From assembly GCF_026212465.1 (NCBI RefSeq), contig NC_080056.1:6976517-7040516 (forward strand): a stretch of DNA of 64,000 nucleotides, read 5' to 3'. The stretch comes from Amaranthus tricolor. Lineage: Eukaryota; Streptophyta; Magnoliopsida; Caryophyllales; Amaranthaceae. Under the pieces are notes generated by a model. That model worked only from the letters and a program-made list of their open reading frames with translations. It did no database searches and was not told the origin of the DNA. Made by a program: the position numbers and the translations under genes. Below are positions 1 through 19,218 of the stretch, one piece after another. Numbering within the stretch: the first letter of the stretch is position 1; each line of letters opens with the position of its first letter.

Positions 1-199
1 GAGTTTGAGGGTTCAAATGTATGGAATCTAACACTTGTTAGTCATAACAAAAAGGTTTGAATTTCCAACTTGGTCATGGTCATGGTCATCAACCCAGCAT
101 CTCGCACAAAGTCAAGTTCAGGGGGAGATGTAGAGGACAAATCATACCCATACCCAATCGAGGGAGAGGGCATTCTATTACCCCAATGCCCTTAAGCGC

Positions 200-340
200 C
201 TTTTGCTTAGGTTTGAGGATTCAAATGTATGCAACCTAATCCTTATTAGTGATAACAAAAAGATTGTTTTCAATCCACTCTTGGTAGCAAATATCATCTG
301 CAACTTTACATCAATAAGAAGTGCACATGACCTAATACAC
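200..340 (+). repeat. SINE-like repeat fragment, copy 1
   Basis: The segment reads as a degenerate copy of a dispersed plant repeat: a 'ggattcaaatgtatgcaacc' core, a 'gtgataacaaaaag' block and a 'tggtagcaaatatcatctgc' block. A partial copy lies at 1-60 and a third at 1325-1495. The core resembles the 3' part of known plant SINEs, but no A or B box was located, so the class is an inference. Confidence 0.45.
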
Positions 341-482
341 CATCTTAATATAGTCTGTTATAAATTTTAGGAAACCAACCCATATCGGCTGACCTTAAGA
401 TCCACCATAGGATACATTCTTGACAATCAACACATATCTAGATGATAAAGTTTTGGGAGCACAAATAATGACAAAAATCTCC

Positions 483-542
483 GTCAAAGAACCAACTCAA
501 CCAAAAACTAAAGCTGATGGTTAAGGACCCAGGACTCTAACA
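483..542 (-). mobile_element. Divergent solo LTR of the SMART-like miniature LTR retrotransposon
   Basis: Read on the minus strand it begins TGTTAGAG and passes through 'ggttgagttggtt' to end near 'ctttgac'. This matches the LTRs of the complete element at 46100-46373 and the solo LTR at 56291-56362. It is about 60 bp against 72 bp for those copies, and no clean target duplication flanks it. It probably lies in the BBX gene's next intron. Confidence 0.55.
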
Positions 543-590
543 ACTCTCAAACAATTGAACTTTCTTATAAGAAATCAAACATATCCCCAC

Positions 591-2456
591 CTTATTAGAA
601 GAATCGAATTCGGAGAACTCCAACAAGTCATCAACAGCCCAAGACGTAGGCGAGAAGTTGGGAGGCAGTTGAACGGTTTGTTTTAAGGAAAGTTGATGTG
701 CATTCTGGTTTGATGGCTCTTTACAGATCTTTTCATTGTCGTTTCTGCATCGAGAAAGACAGCCTAAGGCTACACGTATTCCAGTTGCTAGGTACCTCTG
801 ATGGTTCGCGGCTAGAGTACTGACTGCGTGAATAGATTCGTCGCAATCCTGACAGAAAAGAGCTCTGTCTTCTACACAGAATATAAAAGCAGTTTTCTCC
901 TGTTAAGGAGGTCTTCATAGTTAGTACATTATCCTTGTTTGTGATAAAAAAACATGGTGAAAAAATATGTAGGAGACATTGTGGATTAGGCTAAGTTAAC
1001 CAACTATATGCAAAACTATCATGAACAAAAACTGATTTTGGGAATACTTAGCTAAAGACTGTTACTTGGATTCGGATATTGATGTCGGATACTAGTACGT
1101 GTCCAAGGGTCGAATATGTCTACATATTCAATTTTAGGCCTAAAATGAAATATCTGAATGTCATACCAATGTCTGAGCATTAAGGATCGGAGAGGATACG
1201 TGAAGCAAAATGAAGAGTCTGACTAACATAAGCTAAATCTCACACTAGACGAAGCCACTAATAGTGGTTAGAGTAAGTGACTACAACATTCCATCACTCT
1301 AATGTTATGAAGTGCCTCCCACTTAGAGTGGATTTTCGGAGGGTTGAATGTATGCAATATTACCATTATTATTAATAAAACTAGCATAGAAGTTGATAAA
1401 ACTAGCATAGAAGTTGTTTCTGATTAACTATTGATAGCAAACGTGATGTGGAACTTCACATGAATAAAAGTGCATACAAGGCCGCCTTGAGATTTGAGAA
1501 GCCTGAGGCGAAGACTCTAGTTACTAGATATATTATTATAGGCTTCTAAATATTAAATATTAAAGCGTCGTTTTTAAATTTTTTTTGACGGCCCCTATTG
1601 CCCCTTATAGGACTTGCCCTAAGTGCTTATAGGACTTGCCCTAAGTGCATATGATTTAATGAATCAATTTAGTATGGTCCATTATAATCCGAAAAAAAAT
1701 ATATATCTTAAGTTTGGAACTCTTGAATATGAAGCTCAGATACTCCTAATAATAGGCATAAACAATGATACACCTAAAACATTTGAAGTCAAACACCAAA
1801 ATTAAAAATTTATTTGGTACATGGCTTTTAAGCAAAAATTAAATGTTTTTTTCTCCAGTAAACAAATAATTAACAACAATTGATTTTTACCAAATATATA
1901 TAACTACATAAAAGCCTGCAAATAGGTTATAAATAAAATAGTCTAACAGTCATTTGTCAAATAGACTCGTAATCTTAAACATTTCACTAGATCAAGAAAC
2001 CCATGCTTAAAGTGATGCAATCTAATATGTTTAATGATACAAATCACATTGAAATGACTAAAACTGCATACATGCACTTGGGTTTTTTGGTTATGGTTTA
2101 ATTTCGAGTAATGTGTTTTAGGCCGAATTAAAATTGAATTTTGTGTTTACGTTTATTTTTATCATTCTGTAGGATTAAAGTTGACTTTAATTATAAAATC
2201 GGCTAAATATCAAATGTTTATTTTTAAATGCAGTTACATAGACATAAAATTTAAAAGAAAAATAGAAAATAACCTGACAAATATCACAAGTAGGGAGTTT
2301 GGTAGAAAGACAATTAAGCTGAAGTCTCTGATGTTTGCTAGCTAACTTATTAGCTGCATGAACTTCTGTATCACACTTAGCACAAAGTGCAGCTTCATCT
2401 GCACAACATATCACAGTTGCTGGATTTCTCTCACAAACATCACACTGAATTTTCAT
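591..2456 (-). CDS. BBX24: B-box zinc finger protein of the BBX24/BBX25 (STO/STH) clade, 3' end outside the window
   Basis: Two coding exons are visible: exon 1 at 2456-2274 (61 codons) and exon 2 at 899-591 (103 codons), separated by a 1.37-kb intron, both in phase 0. Exon 1 starts MKIQCDVCER and holds the first B-box with its Cys/Asp/His zinc ligands (CDVC, CCADEAALC, CDTEVH, HQR). It ends in CDICQ, which opens the second B-box; exon 2 continues it (EKTAFIFCVEDRALFCQDCD, then HQRYLATGIRVAL). Exon 2 ends in an SWAVDDLLEFSEFDSSNK stretch followed by a GT donor. Family members are nuclear regulators of light signalling that bind HY5 or COP1. The acidic C-terminal exon with the VP motif is not seen in 1-590 and probably lies left of the window. 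BBX24 and BBX25 cannot be separated here. Confidence 0.88.
1325..1495 (+). repeat. SINE-like repeat fragment, copy 2, with internal duplication
   Basis: Shares with the 200-340 copy the order 'gaatgtatgcaat', 'gaagttgtttctgatt', 'gatagcaaacgtgatgtgg' and 'acatgaataaaagtgcat'. It also has a local tandem duplication of 'aaaactagcatagaagttg' at about 1378-1418. It lies in the BBX intron. Confidence 0.4.
2085..2215 (+). repeat. Dispersed repeat family R1, copy in BBX intron 1
   Basis: Related to segments at 2735-2912 and 45800-45957. The shared order is a 'gaattttgtgtttacgtttattttt' type block, then 'aagttgactttaattataaaatcgg', then 'taaatatc'. The element class is unknown. Three same-orientation copies suggest a mobile origin. 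Confidence 0.4.
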
Positions 2457-3884
2457 CCTATTTTACTTTATTTTTTAAAAAATTAAGAGATACCCACTTG
2501 AGAATTTATCCAAATGAACAAAACCCAGAAATCCTTTTGTTCAAAAATATGAGAATATGCCTACAATTAAGATAAAAGACAAGTACAATGAAAGAAAATA
2601 AATGTTATTGGAGAGGAGAAGTGATATTAATCACCAAAAAGCTAGATATGTTATGAGGGAGAAATAGATGTGTATGGAGGAGGATATAGAGAAGAAAAAT
2701 CAACAAACACTTTCTGAGTTGGCTTATAGGTATTTATTCGGATCATCGAATCGATTTTGAATTATGTGGTTTGGATCGATTTAAAATTTGATCTTGCGTT
2801 TATGTTGATTTTTATTTAATTTTAAATTCATTTTAAAGTCGCGATAAGTCGGTTTCAGTTACAAGATCGGGTAAATATCGAATCGTTGAGTCTGTTTGAA
2901 CACTCCTATTAGTGTTGCTATAATTTCGACTAAGTTTTCTTTTTAATCCGTCTCTTTTATTTTAATATAATTTCCTTTTATAAAAGTATTTCCTTCACAT
3001 TCTTTATTCTAATCCAAAATATTATCCCACAATTTATTTTTAATCTTTGTGCGAAAAACTGACAACAGAAGAATTTTCGATATTTGCTATTAGGCTTGTA
3101 TACAATAAGGTCCAAAATAAGAAGAGAGTTAAATGTATACAAGTTCGATAAGATTTATTCTAAAATCAATTAATAATAGAAAAAGTAATAAAGCTGATAT
3201 ATTAATTAATTATTTTCTATTGAGGTGGTTTCCCATATCATATGTATGATAAGAATAAAGATTTGCACAATCAAATAAAGGGCAGAAAATAGATCAACGT
3301 AGCTAAGTAGGGTACTCTCATTGTGTCATGTGTGGTTTTTGAATGAAACGACAAATTTGTGGCCAATATTTGTTTGGAGGAATAAATTATTTGTTGAATG
3401 AGTTGTTTGCCTTTTTTTAAGTTGATAACAATGGGATCCCAAAGTGGGACAATTGGGTTTTAGTCATGCCATAAAATGTACAAAAACATAATATTTGATG
3501 AACATTTTTGTGTGTTAGTGTTGTTGGTATGGTCAAGATTGGTTACCTTTTAGCTTTTTTTTCAAAAATTAAGCAACTTGTATTTTTGGTTTCTCACCTA
3601 GCATTTATATGACATCATTGCTTAGCTCTACAAAAGGAGGGAGCAAATTGTATGTATGGATAAAAAGTTGTAATATCTATTTTTATTTCTATATGCTTCA
3701 TCACACTCATTTTAGTCACGTTTAGATTGTAAAGTTTATATATTGAAAAAATTGTAATTTGACAAATTGATTAAATCAAAGGAATACTGGTTAGATCTTG
3801 TTCTCTTTGTCTGATTTAATTATGGGATGATCTTAATTTTTGTGTTCTGATTACTTATGATCTGATTTTGCCATAATAATGCTA
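2457..3884. other. Upstream region of the BBX gene, with one R1 repeat copy
   Basis: No coding region is seen. 2735-2912 is the best R1 copy ('aagtcggtttcagttacaag', 'tcgggtaaatatcgaatcg', 'ctgtttgaacac'), lying about 280-460 bp upstream of the BBX start codon. The remainder is AT-rich with no recognised element. Confidence 0.5.
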
Positions 3885-4530
3885 TTTGGGTTGACAAACA
3901 CCCCAATGGCTTTTAGGAGTTTGACAATTTAGGTTTAAGGTGCCTAACTTGATAAATTTATAGTTGTGTTTATCGATAATATCCTACTATGTTCCAAGAG
4001 TAAAGAGGAGCACGAAAACCGCTTGTATATTGTATTGTCAATGTCAAGAGAGCATAACTTATACACAAAGTTGTCTAAGTGTAAAGTTTGACTTAAGTAT
4101 GTGTTCTTCCAGGGGTATTTTGTGTCAAAGAGGGTATCTCCACAAACACTCTAAGATTGAATCTATTCGAGGTTGGTCCGCACCTGAGAATGTAACGGAT
4201 CTAAGAAGTATCCTGCATTTGGCAAGTTATTATGCATGTTTTATTAAGAATTTTTCACACATAGCTCGACCTATGACCTCTCTGATAAAGAGGGAAAATA
4301 AATTTGAGTGGTTAGAGGAGTGTGAACAAACCTTTTGAATATTAAAGGAACATTTATGTATTTAATTACTGCGCATGTTCTTACTCTACCTGATCACACG
4401 TCAAATTACTCAATTTACGATGACGCTTTAATCATAGGTCTTGATTGTGTGCTTATGCAAAACTAAAAGGTAATTGCTTATGATTCTCTTTAATTGAAAC
4501 CTCATGAAGTTAATTACCTCACTTTAGGGT
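3885..4530 (+). pseudogene. Ty3/gypsy reverse transcriptase to RNase H remnant
   Basis: Conceptual reading across frames gives a decayed gypsy pol. In order: FGLTNTPMAF, then VVFIDNIL (the RT F-I-D-D-I-L box with Asn for the second catalytic Asp) followed by KSKEEHENRL, then VSKR, then a block near 4160-4335 (SAPENVTDLRS, then ASYYACFIKNFSHIARPMTSL, then KFEWLEECEQTF). An RNase H trace follows (GLDCVLMQN, then KVIAYDS, then LKPHEVNYLT). Several stops and frameshifts are present, so it is non-functional. The integrase part resumes at about 5745 after an insertion. Confidence 0.85.
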
Positions 4531-5744
4531 CGGTCCTGAACCTTTCGAGACCCTAGGCAAATTGATAAATTGAGGCCCTTTAAAAACAAAGATACTAGAA
4601 TATCTCTTGATTAGAATTTTGCTAACATGTATATATTATTTTCTACAAAAATAACTGTCTTAAGTGAGTTTTTTTCAAAAAAAATTATCATATTCCTTTG
4701 CAGATGACTACCAACTAACTGATTTATGAATTGACCGTAAGTTTGAAGATATGACCGACATCTAAAAAAAGAAAAGTACAAAAAATCTCGAGCCCTTGTT
4801 TGTTGGGGAGGGGAAGGAGGTTAAGAATATTTTTTACTATTCCATTTTTCACACACCAGTTAAACCTTCAAACTTACTTGTCAACTTACTTTTTTTTGTT
4901 AACTGTAGTCATGTGCAAAGGAATATGTCAATTACATATTTTTTTTTCTTTCAAAAAATATTTTTAAGGTAATATATTCAAAAATAGTATAAATTTGGTA
5001 GTTCTATTATCACTTATATCACAATTAACGACATAAATTGAAATGATTCGATTACATTTGATCCTCATTTACGTAAACTAGAAGTAAGAAAATGGTAACA
5101 TATTTTAACATCTAACATTAAAAATCCTACTAAAACCATTAAGAAAAAAAATATCCAATAGATCTGACTACATTAAAATATAAGTCTTTTCATTATGTAT
5201 CAAATAAAAAAAATATCAAAGTATATTCTATTTTAAAAGCTAGAAAGAAATATAGAAATAAAAACCCATAAAAGAATTGAAAAAAAAAAAAATCGAACCA
5301 CTTAATAAAATATTTGACAAGAATTTATACCAAATATATAGTAGTACAAAAACAAGTAAGTTGGCATTAACAAGAATATTCAAAGTCATTAAATTGGCAA
5401 ATAATAATAAAGAAACCAAATTATAAAATAAATCGAACAAACAATTATGAAATAGGAGAGGAGATCACTAATCAATATTCAAGATGAATTATGCTGCATT
5501 TTTCCTTCCCAATGCTTATTCATCAACGTGTTTTTAATCAAATCTTATGTCAACCTTTAAGATCGGATAGGAGGTCAAATTATTCTTTAGCTTCCTTGGT
5601 AACCTTTAAGGAACCAATATGATTGTTTGAGATATTTTTTGGTTCTATATACAAATCATTCAAGGAGACCTCGAGCGTAGATTAAATATTTTATTTATCA
5701 AGCTTTTATTTTTTAAAGAAATTTTAAATAGTCAGGCTCAAGAC
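4531..5744. mobile_element. Unclassified insertion splitting the gypsy remnant (hAT-like ends suspected)
   Basis: Gypsy similarity stops after the RNase H trace and resumes in the integrase, so about 1.2 kb interrupts it. The left edge reads 'gggtcggtcctgaacc' and the right edge, on the minus strand, 'ggtcttgagcctgac'. This weak inverted similarity is of the kind seen at degenerate hAT ends. No target duplication or transposase domain was recognised. Confidence 0.35.
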
Positions 5745-6260
5745 CTTAAGCTATCCAAGCAAAAGTCACATGCTAGTGAGAGTAAGGATGAAGGTTAATT
5801 CATAAAGATAGAAGTCTACTTTTTAAGGGGAGATGGTGTATATTTAAGGATGGTTGTCCTTCAAGGAACATATTTTGAATTAGACAAATAATTCCGGTAT
5901 TTCGTACATCTTGAGAGTGATAAAATGTATCAAGATTTTAAACTCGTGTTTTGGTACGCTGGTGTAAAAAGAGATATATCCAAATATATAAACTGTCAAA
6001 AGGTGAAAAGTGAACATAAGCGATGAGCTGGATTGTTACAATTCTATGGAATTTTATGTGTTGAACTGGGATTATATATTAATTGGTTTTATAGTGAGCA
6101 TGCCTCTAACTAAGGCGAGTAACGATATATACATAGGTTACTGTGGATGACATACACTTTTTGGCAAAGGTGCATTATGTGTGTTATGTTCTCAAATGAA
6201 GCGTTCTGGTAAAGGTGTTAGGGTCAAATTCTAATTGAGAGGAGGCTATTTCTATGAGGG
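5745..6260 (+). pseudogene. Ty3/gypsy integrase remnant
   Basis: Continues the remnant upstream. A zinc-finger-like integrase N-terminus can be read (LESDKMYQDFKLVFWYAGVK, then RDISKYINCQKVKSEHK), then traces of the core (TVDDIHFLAKVHYV, compare V-D-R-L-T-K-S-A-H-F). Stops and frameshifts throughout indicate an old copy. No LTR was found with confidence on either side. Confidence 0.75.
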
Positions 6261-7280
6261 AATAATACCCTCAACTTTTCCAGTTTAATAAGTTGTGAGG
6301 CCATAATTTCTTTAAGGAATATGATGCGAAAAGAATTTCGCGCATTTTACGTATACTTGTACTTTTGTTTTGTATTTGTCATCTTAATTTGATTATCTTG
6401 TTTTGTTGTGTTGAAAGTGTGCCATTGTTATGTTAGTTTTCATAGTTATGGGTAATGTTAGTTATGTTGGTTTATGAAGGGCGCTCTTGTGTGGTTTTTG
6501 TACAAGTTATGAAGACGTAACTTCTTTTTAGACAATAGTCTGTAACACTTTGTTTGTTTATGATTCGGGTTTTTACAATTTTAAATATATTATTAAACTA
6601 TTTTAGACTTGATTAAATAATATTTTTATGTTTAAGTAATATTTTTTGGGTCAAGTTTTATATAATGTATTCCATGCCCTAATCCTAATCTTTGTTCTTT
6701 TTAATTATATTAATTTTATTTCTACTGTTTGAAATTACCCGAATTATTATTAAAATCAATCAAAACTAGCCCTTTGTCATTAGAAAAAAATATATATTAC
6801 TAGACTCTCTATGAATTTGACTCAATTCTTACCACTTTGCTCGTTGTAGTTGTAGGTTTGAGATTTTGTTATTTGACTTACCACCTGAAAATTAAGCAAC
6901 CTGATAGGGCGACCAACCATAATTTCAATAATGAAACATAAGTGGATCAAGTGGCATTATTGCATTGGGTTTAATAAGCTGTTACTTTGAGCAAAAATTT
7001 CATAAGTTATAATAAATATCACAATAATGATAAATCTGTGTTTAGTACATGACTTTTTTAATAGGTTTTTGGCTGAGTTAAGTTTTTTGGTTGATCAAAT
7101 ATCAAAATATGTGTTTAGTTAATAAATTTCAAGTTCATTTATGGTTTTGGGTTTTTTATACTTGTTTTCAAATAAATTATATTTTAAAATTTACCAAGCA
7201 TTCTTTTTTTTGTTTGATTTTTTTTTTTGAATTTAATAAGCATTTCTATTTGTATGAAAATGAACTTAAATAAACAATTT
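6261..7280. other. AT-rich intergenic DNA
   Basis: No gene or recognisable element. It may hold worn gypsy 3' noncoding sequence near 6261-6600, but nothing diagnostic is visible. Confidence 0.4.
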
Positions 7281-7618
7281 AGGAGTGCTTGGTTTATGGC
7301 TTTTTCTTAGCTCATTGGTTGATTTTTGGCTTGTTGTTAGTCGGACAATAAAAAATAGCATTTGATAAATAATTTTTAAGCCGGGTGAAAAATTATTTTT
7401 TAAGTCAAAATAAAAAGCAACTCTTATTAGTTTTTTTGGTTGACTTTTGATTTATTGACACACTTTTTCTCTAATAAACAATCAATAATTAATACCTAAA
7501 TTAACCAAATATTTCTATAAACAAATTACTTTTTCAATTAATAACCAACAAAAACGGCCAACACTTTCATTTCGTTAAACAAACTAACAACCAATATCCA
7601 ATTGTCAAAAACCCCTCA
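7281..7618. mobile_element. hAT-like MITE (family M1) in the lysyl-tRNA synthetase promoter
   Basis: An imperfect fold-back of about 340 bp. The left part has 'gtgcttggtttatggctttt' and 'ggttgatttttggcttgttg'; the right part has the complementary 'aacaaccaatatccaattg' and 'caaaaacccc'. Clear relatives lie at 28859-29199, which retains GGTGTTTG/CAAACACC ends, and 62155-62415. Its right edge is about 150 bp upstream of the ATG at 7767. Confidence 0.65.
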
Positions 7619-7766
7619 TTGTTAACTCGTCAAACTAACGTTCGCGAAGAGATACCAAAACCCCAAAACTTCTCCGTTTTATCTCACTCCTCCAATTCTC
7701 CCAAACGCCGCCCTCCGTCATCTTCTTCAACCACTCTCTCGACTCTCGTGATCTTCTCCATCAAGA

Positions 7767-16275
<8,509 letters not shown>

Positions 16276-17151
16276 GAATTCTGGTGTCGTACGAGACTAC
16301 GAGTAAATGGCGAAATGCTTTGTGATTAATTCAGACAGCTTGATTCTTCCCTAAATTATAGTCAATACAAGTCCAATTTTGTTACTTTCTGGAATAGTGA
16401 ATCAGTTTGTTGTAACAGAATCCACTATGGAGTATTAACTGCATATTTTTTGCGATTTACATAAAATATTATGTTTACCTTTGTCCTGGAAAGTGGAAAT
16501 GTTAGCAATTTATGCATAGATTCATTAGAACTGCAGGTGCTTCATATTGATTGACGCTGGACCATTTTACAGGGGTCTTGTTTTGTAATTGGCTTTTCCA
16601 CTAACTTTTTAATTGACTCTTGGATTGTCGTCTTTTGTTTCTAGTTGGTTAATAGCCAAAAAAGTTGTTTGGTTTGGCTTGTTGACCCAAGTAATTCATT
16701 TTGAGTATCCGTTTCCCTCCTTTTCCTGCTAGGGTTAGAAATCTTGTATTTTCTATATCCATACGATTGAGTCTTTGGGTTTTTGAAATAGTGCCAAAAG
16801 AAGTGTTTTGAATCATTGCTATTTGACTCGGACTTGTACTAATAAAATCTAAGTATTCTGAATTGTTTGTTGACACGAACAAAGTCAAAGGATGGCTACA
16901 TATCAACAAAATTTTGAAGAAAACTCTAAAGATCCCCTGGATCGAGCTAAAGCGCTCGACCTAGTTGAGGTGCATAAAGTGCCAATTTTGAAGTTTGGTA
17001 GCATTTTGCATTTAGAATTTAACTCACTAAATGTGCTAGGTGATTCAACTTGGTTGAGCGAACCACAGTTAGCCAAATTTCCAATTTTTGCAATGCAAGT
17101 TGGGGCTCAAAGTGTGTTAGGAAGCTCCATTTGGTAAAGCAACGTGTAGTG
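16276..17151. other. LysRS 3' flank and unclassified repeat
   Basis: The 3' UTR of the synthetase probably runs through about 16450-16550. 16890-17150 includes another small cluster of 'ggatcgagc', 'gcgctcgacc' and 'ggttgagcg' words like those at 13383-13520 and 27550-27670, so the MULE that starts at 17161 may have landed in an older repeat. Confidence 0.45.
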
Positions 17152-17160
17152 AAGTCAAGA
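17152..17160 (+). repeat. Left target-site duplication of the MULE
   Basis: AAGTCAAGA immediately precedes the left terminus. The right counterpart at 21675-21683 is AAGTCAAGG, 8 of 9 identical. Nine bases is the typical MULE duplication length. Confidence 0.85.
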
Positions 17161-17298
17161 GAAAATTTGAAAAGCTTAAGCTAAAAAAAAAAATAATAAT
17201 TAAAAAATAAATTAAGTTTTTAAAAAATTTCGAAAGTAAGCGTGAAAATCCCAAACCAGTGGTTTGGAGTTGTTCGCAGTTAGTAACTGCGAACAACT
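17161..17298 (+). repeat. Left terminal inverted repeat of the MULE
   Basis: About 138 bp pairing with 21551-21674. Its inner end is a 31-bp odd palindrome at 17268-17298, with arms AGTTGTTCGCAGTTA around a central G. Confidence 0.85.
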
Positions 17299-17316
17299 AT
17301 TTTGTCCTGTTTAGTT

Positions 17317-17339
17317 GTTCGCAGTTACTAACTGCGAAC
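17317..17339 (+). repeat. Second copy of the GTTCGCAGTTA palindrome
   Basis: A 23-bp palindrome with arms GTTCGCAGTTA around a central C, 18 bp after the palindrome at 17268-17298. A shortened version (GCAGTTA, A, TAACTGC) lies in the right TIR at about 21553-21567. Confidence 0.85.
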
Positions 17340-17944
17340 AGACCTGCTGCACAAATACGCAAATCAGTTACTTTTTTTTTATTTTTCCCATTTCTCAAAA
17401 CCCTACCTTACACACACGACATTTTCTCCCTCTAAAATCATTGATTCAATCCATCAATTCTTGCATTCCCCTTTCAATTTAGCACTTCAAAATTAGTATG
17501 GGATACTCTAGCTTGCTCAAAGGTAAACTTGTTTGTGTTTTTTTGTTGTATATGTAGTTTTTTAGGGTTATAATCAAATTTGCTTATTTTTTCAAATGTA
17601 GGTTACTAGTTATTAAATCAAGACTATTCTTAATTATCCATAAGTATTGAAGGTAATTTTTAATTGTTTTTATAGCTTTATGTTGTTTTTTGAAGTAATG
17701 TTGAATTAGTTAAATTCAATGTTGATAAAATTATTAGAAATGTTGAAGTTGATGTTGGTATTAGAAATATTATTTATGAACTTATGAATTGATTTATTAT
17801 TTCAATTTTCTATGTATGAACTTAGTTACATTATGGATTTTAATAATTTTTAGACCAAAAAAGATTACAATCAAATGAATATAATGTACTTGGATGGGCA
17901 TGAAGTTGATGATGATATTGATTTTCTTTGTATTAATGTAGAAA

Positions 17945-19147
17945 ATGACATCATTTCGCATGACTATAGTATGTTTTTGGAATGGTTGCATTCGAGAAAG
18001 TAGTGGCAAAGTTCATTATGTTGGGGTAAGATGTAAGTTGTTTGCTTGCAATTCGAACATGGGTTTGAATCACTTTAAACGTTTTATATGTTCTAAGATT
18101 GGATTGGACCTACTAGAAGTACTGTAAATATAAGCTTTAAATATACATGAGTGGAGAATTGCTTGCCTTTCTTGTTGAGGATGATGAGGCTATAGATGCT
18201 ATGTGGGAGCATTCAAAGTTCACCCAAATTCCCTCTTTGGAGTTATACGTAGAAGAAGTACCATTAGGGAATGTAGTTGCTTCTAATCCTACTCCTATGC
18301 TATGCCTATATCAGGAAACTCCTAATCCTTTCGTACCTTCCACATCTTGTACTTTTTCACAACCCCCTACGAATCAAGTTCCAATTGATTCAATTGTTAA
18401 CTTACGAGAAACTGCTGAGATGGGACCTTGGGATGATGGAAATGAGAGTAATGAGCTCATTGACGATCCTTCTGAGGACGACGTGGATGTCGATGAGGAT
18501 GCGTTAGCAAATGACATGACCCTAGGCAACATTCCTATAATCATTCCTCCAACACTTTATGCCCTCTGTCCACCTTTAGACGAGTATGAAGAGGACAACT
18601 CATGGAGTACTTGGGCTTGTGATACCACATACACCGAAGACGGAGAGTTTGAGAAGGGTATGATGTTTGATAGCAAGGAAGCGTTGTTGTAAGCTATCAG
18701 AGTGTATCATATTCGCAGAAATGTGGAGTACAGAACGAAGACCTCAAACCAAACTATCCTTACCTTGAAGTGCAAGCGGGGTTGTTCATGGAGACTTAGG
18801 GCTACGTTTGATTCTTATTTATCTTCATGGCGTATTGTTACCTATAAGGGTAAGCATGGTTCTTGTGTATTGGGTAGTGACACTATTTCGGTTGGACTCA
18901 TTCACCTGACATCTTCTGTCATTAACAATGTCATTAGAAATTGTGTTGCTAAAGACTCATCCATTAAGGTATCTGTCGTACGGCAAATGGTTAGAGATCG
19001 TTTTGGTGTGGATGTGAATTATAAACGAGCGTGGTGTGCAAAGCAACAAGCCTTGTTGTCCATTTACGGAACCTGGGAAGGTTCTTAGTCACCCCTTCCA
19101 CGCTTTTTAGAAGCTTTGCAACATTCCAACCCAGGGTTAGTAGAGGA
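17945..19147 (+). pseudogene. MuDR-type transposase, N-terminal part only
   Basis: Reads as the N-terminal third of a plant MULE transposase. First comes a PB1-like region (about 17945-18250; MTIVCFWNGCI, then KVHYVGVRCKL, then after apparent small deletions DDEAIDAMWEHSK). Next is an acidic linker, then the MuDR DNA-binding domain (GEFEKGMMFDSKEALL, then AIRVYHIRRNVEYRTKTSN, CKRGCSWRLRAT, YLSSWRIVTYKGKHGSC). In-frame stops occur at 18690 (TAA, probably from CAA) and 19086 (TAG). Similarity ends after LPRFLEALQHSNPGLVED, just where the catalytic DDE domain should start; the PMD gene begins within 80 bp. The catalytic region has therefore been deleted. Confidence 0.85.
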
Positions 19148-19218
19148 TATGTTATATTATACAAAATTACATAATATTAATATTAACTAAAGTTACTGCG
19201 AACACAGTAGTAGAGGAG

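Noticed and set aside
733..918. 61-codon minus-strand frame read in the wrong phase
   Set aside because: The true frame of this interval is the second B-box exon of the BBX gene.
5240..5440. Hydrophobic minus-strand frame in the gypsy insert
   Set aside because: AT-rich chance frame with no domain and no splice context.
16649..17137. Small open frames in the LysRS 3' flank
   Set aside because: No codon bias, splice context or family resemblance; part of an older repeat.
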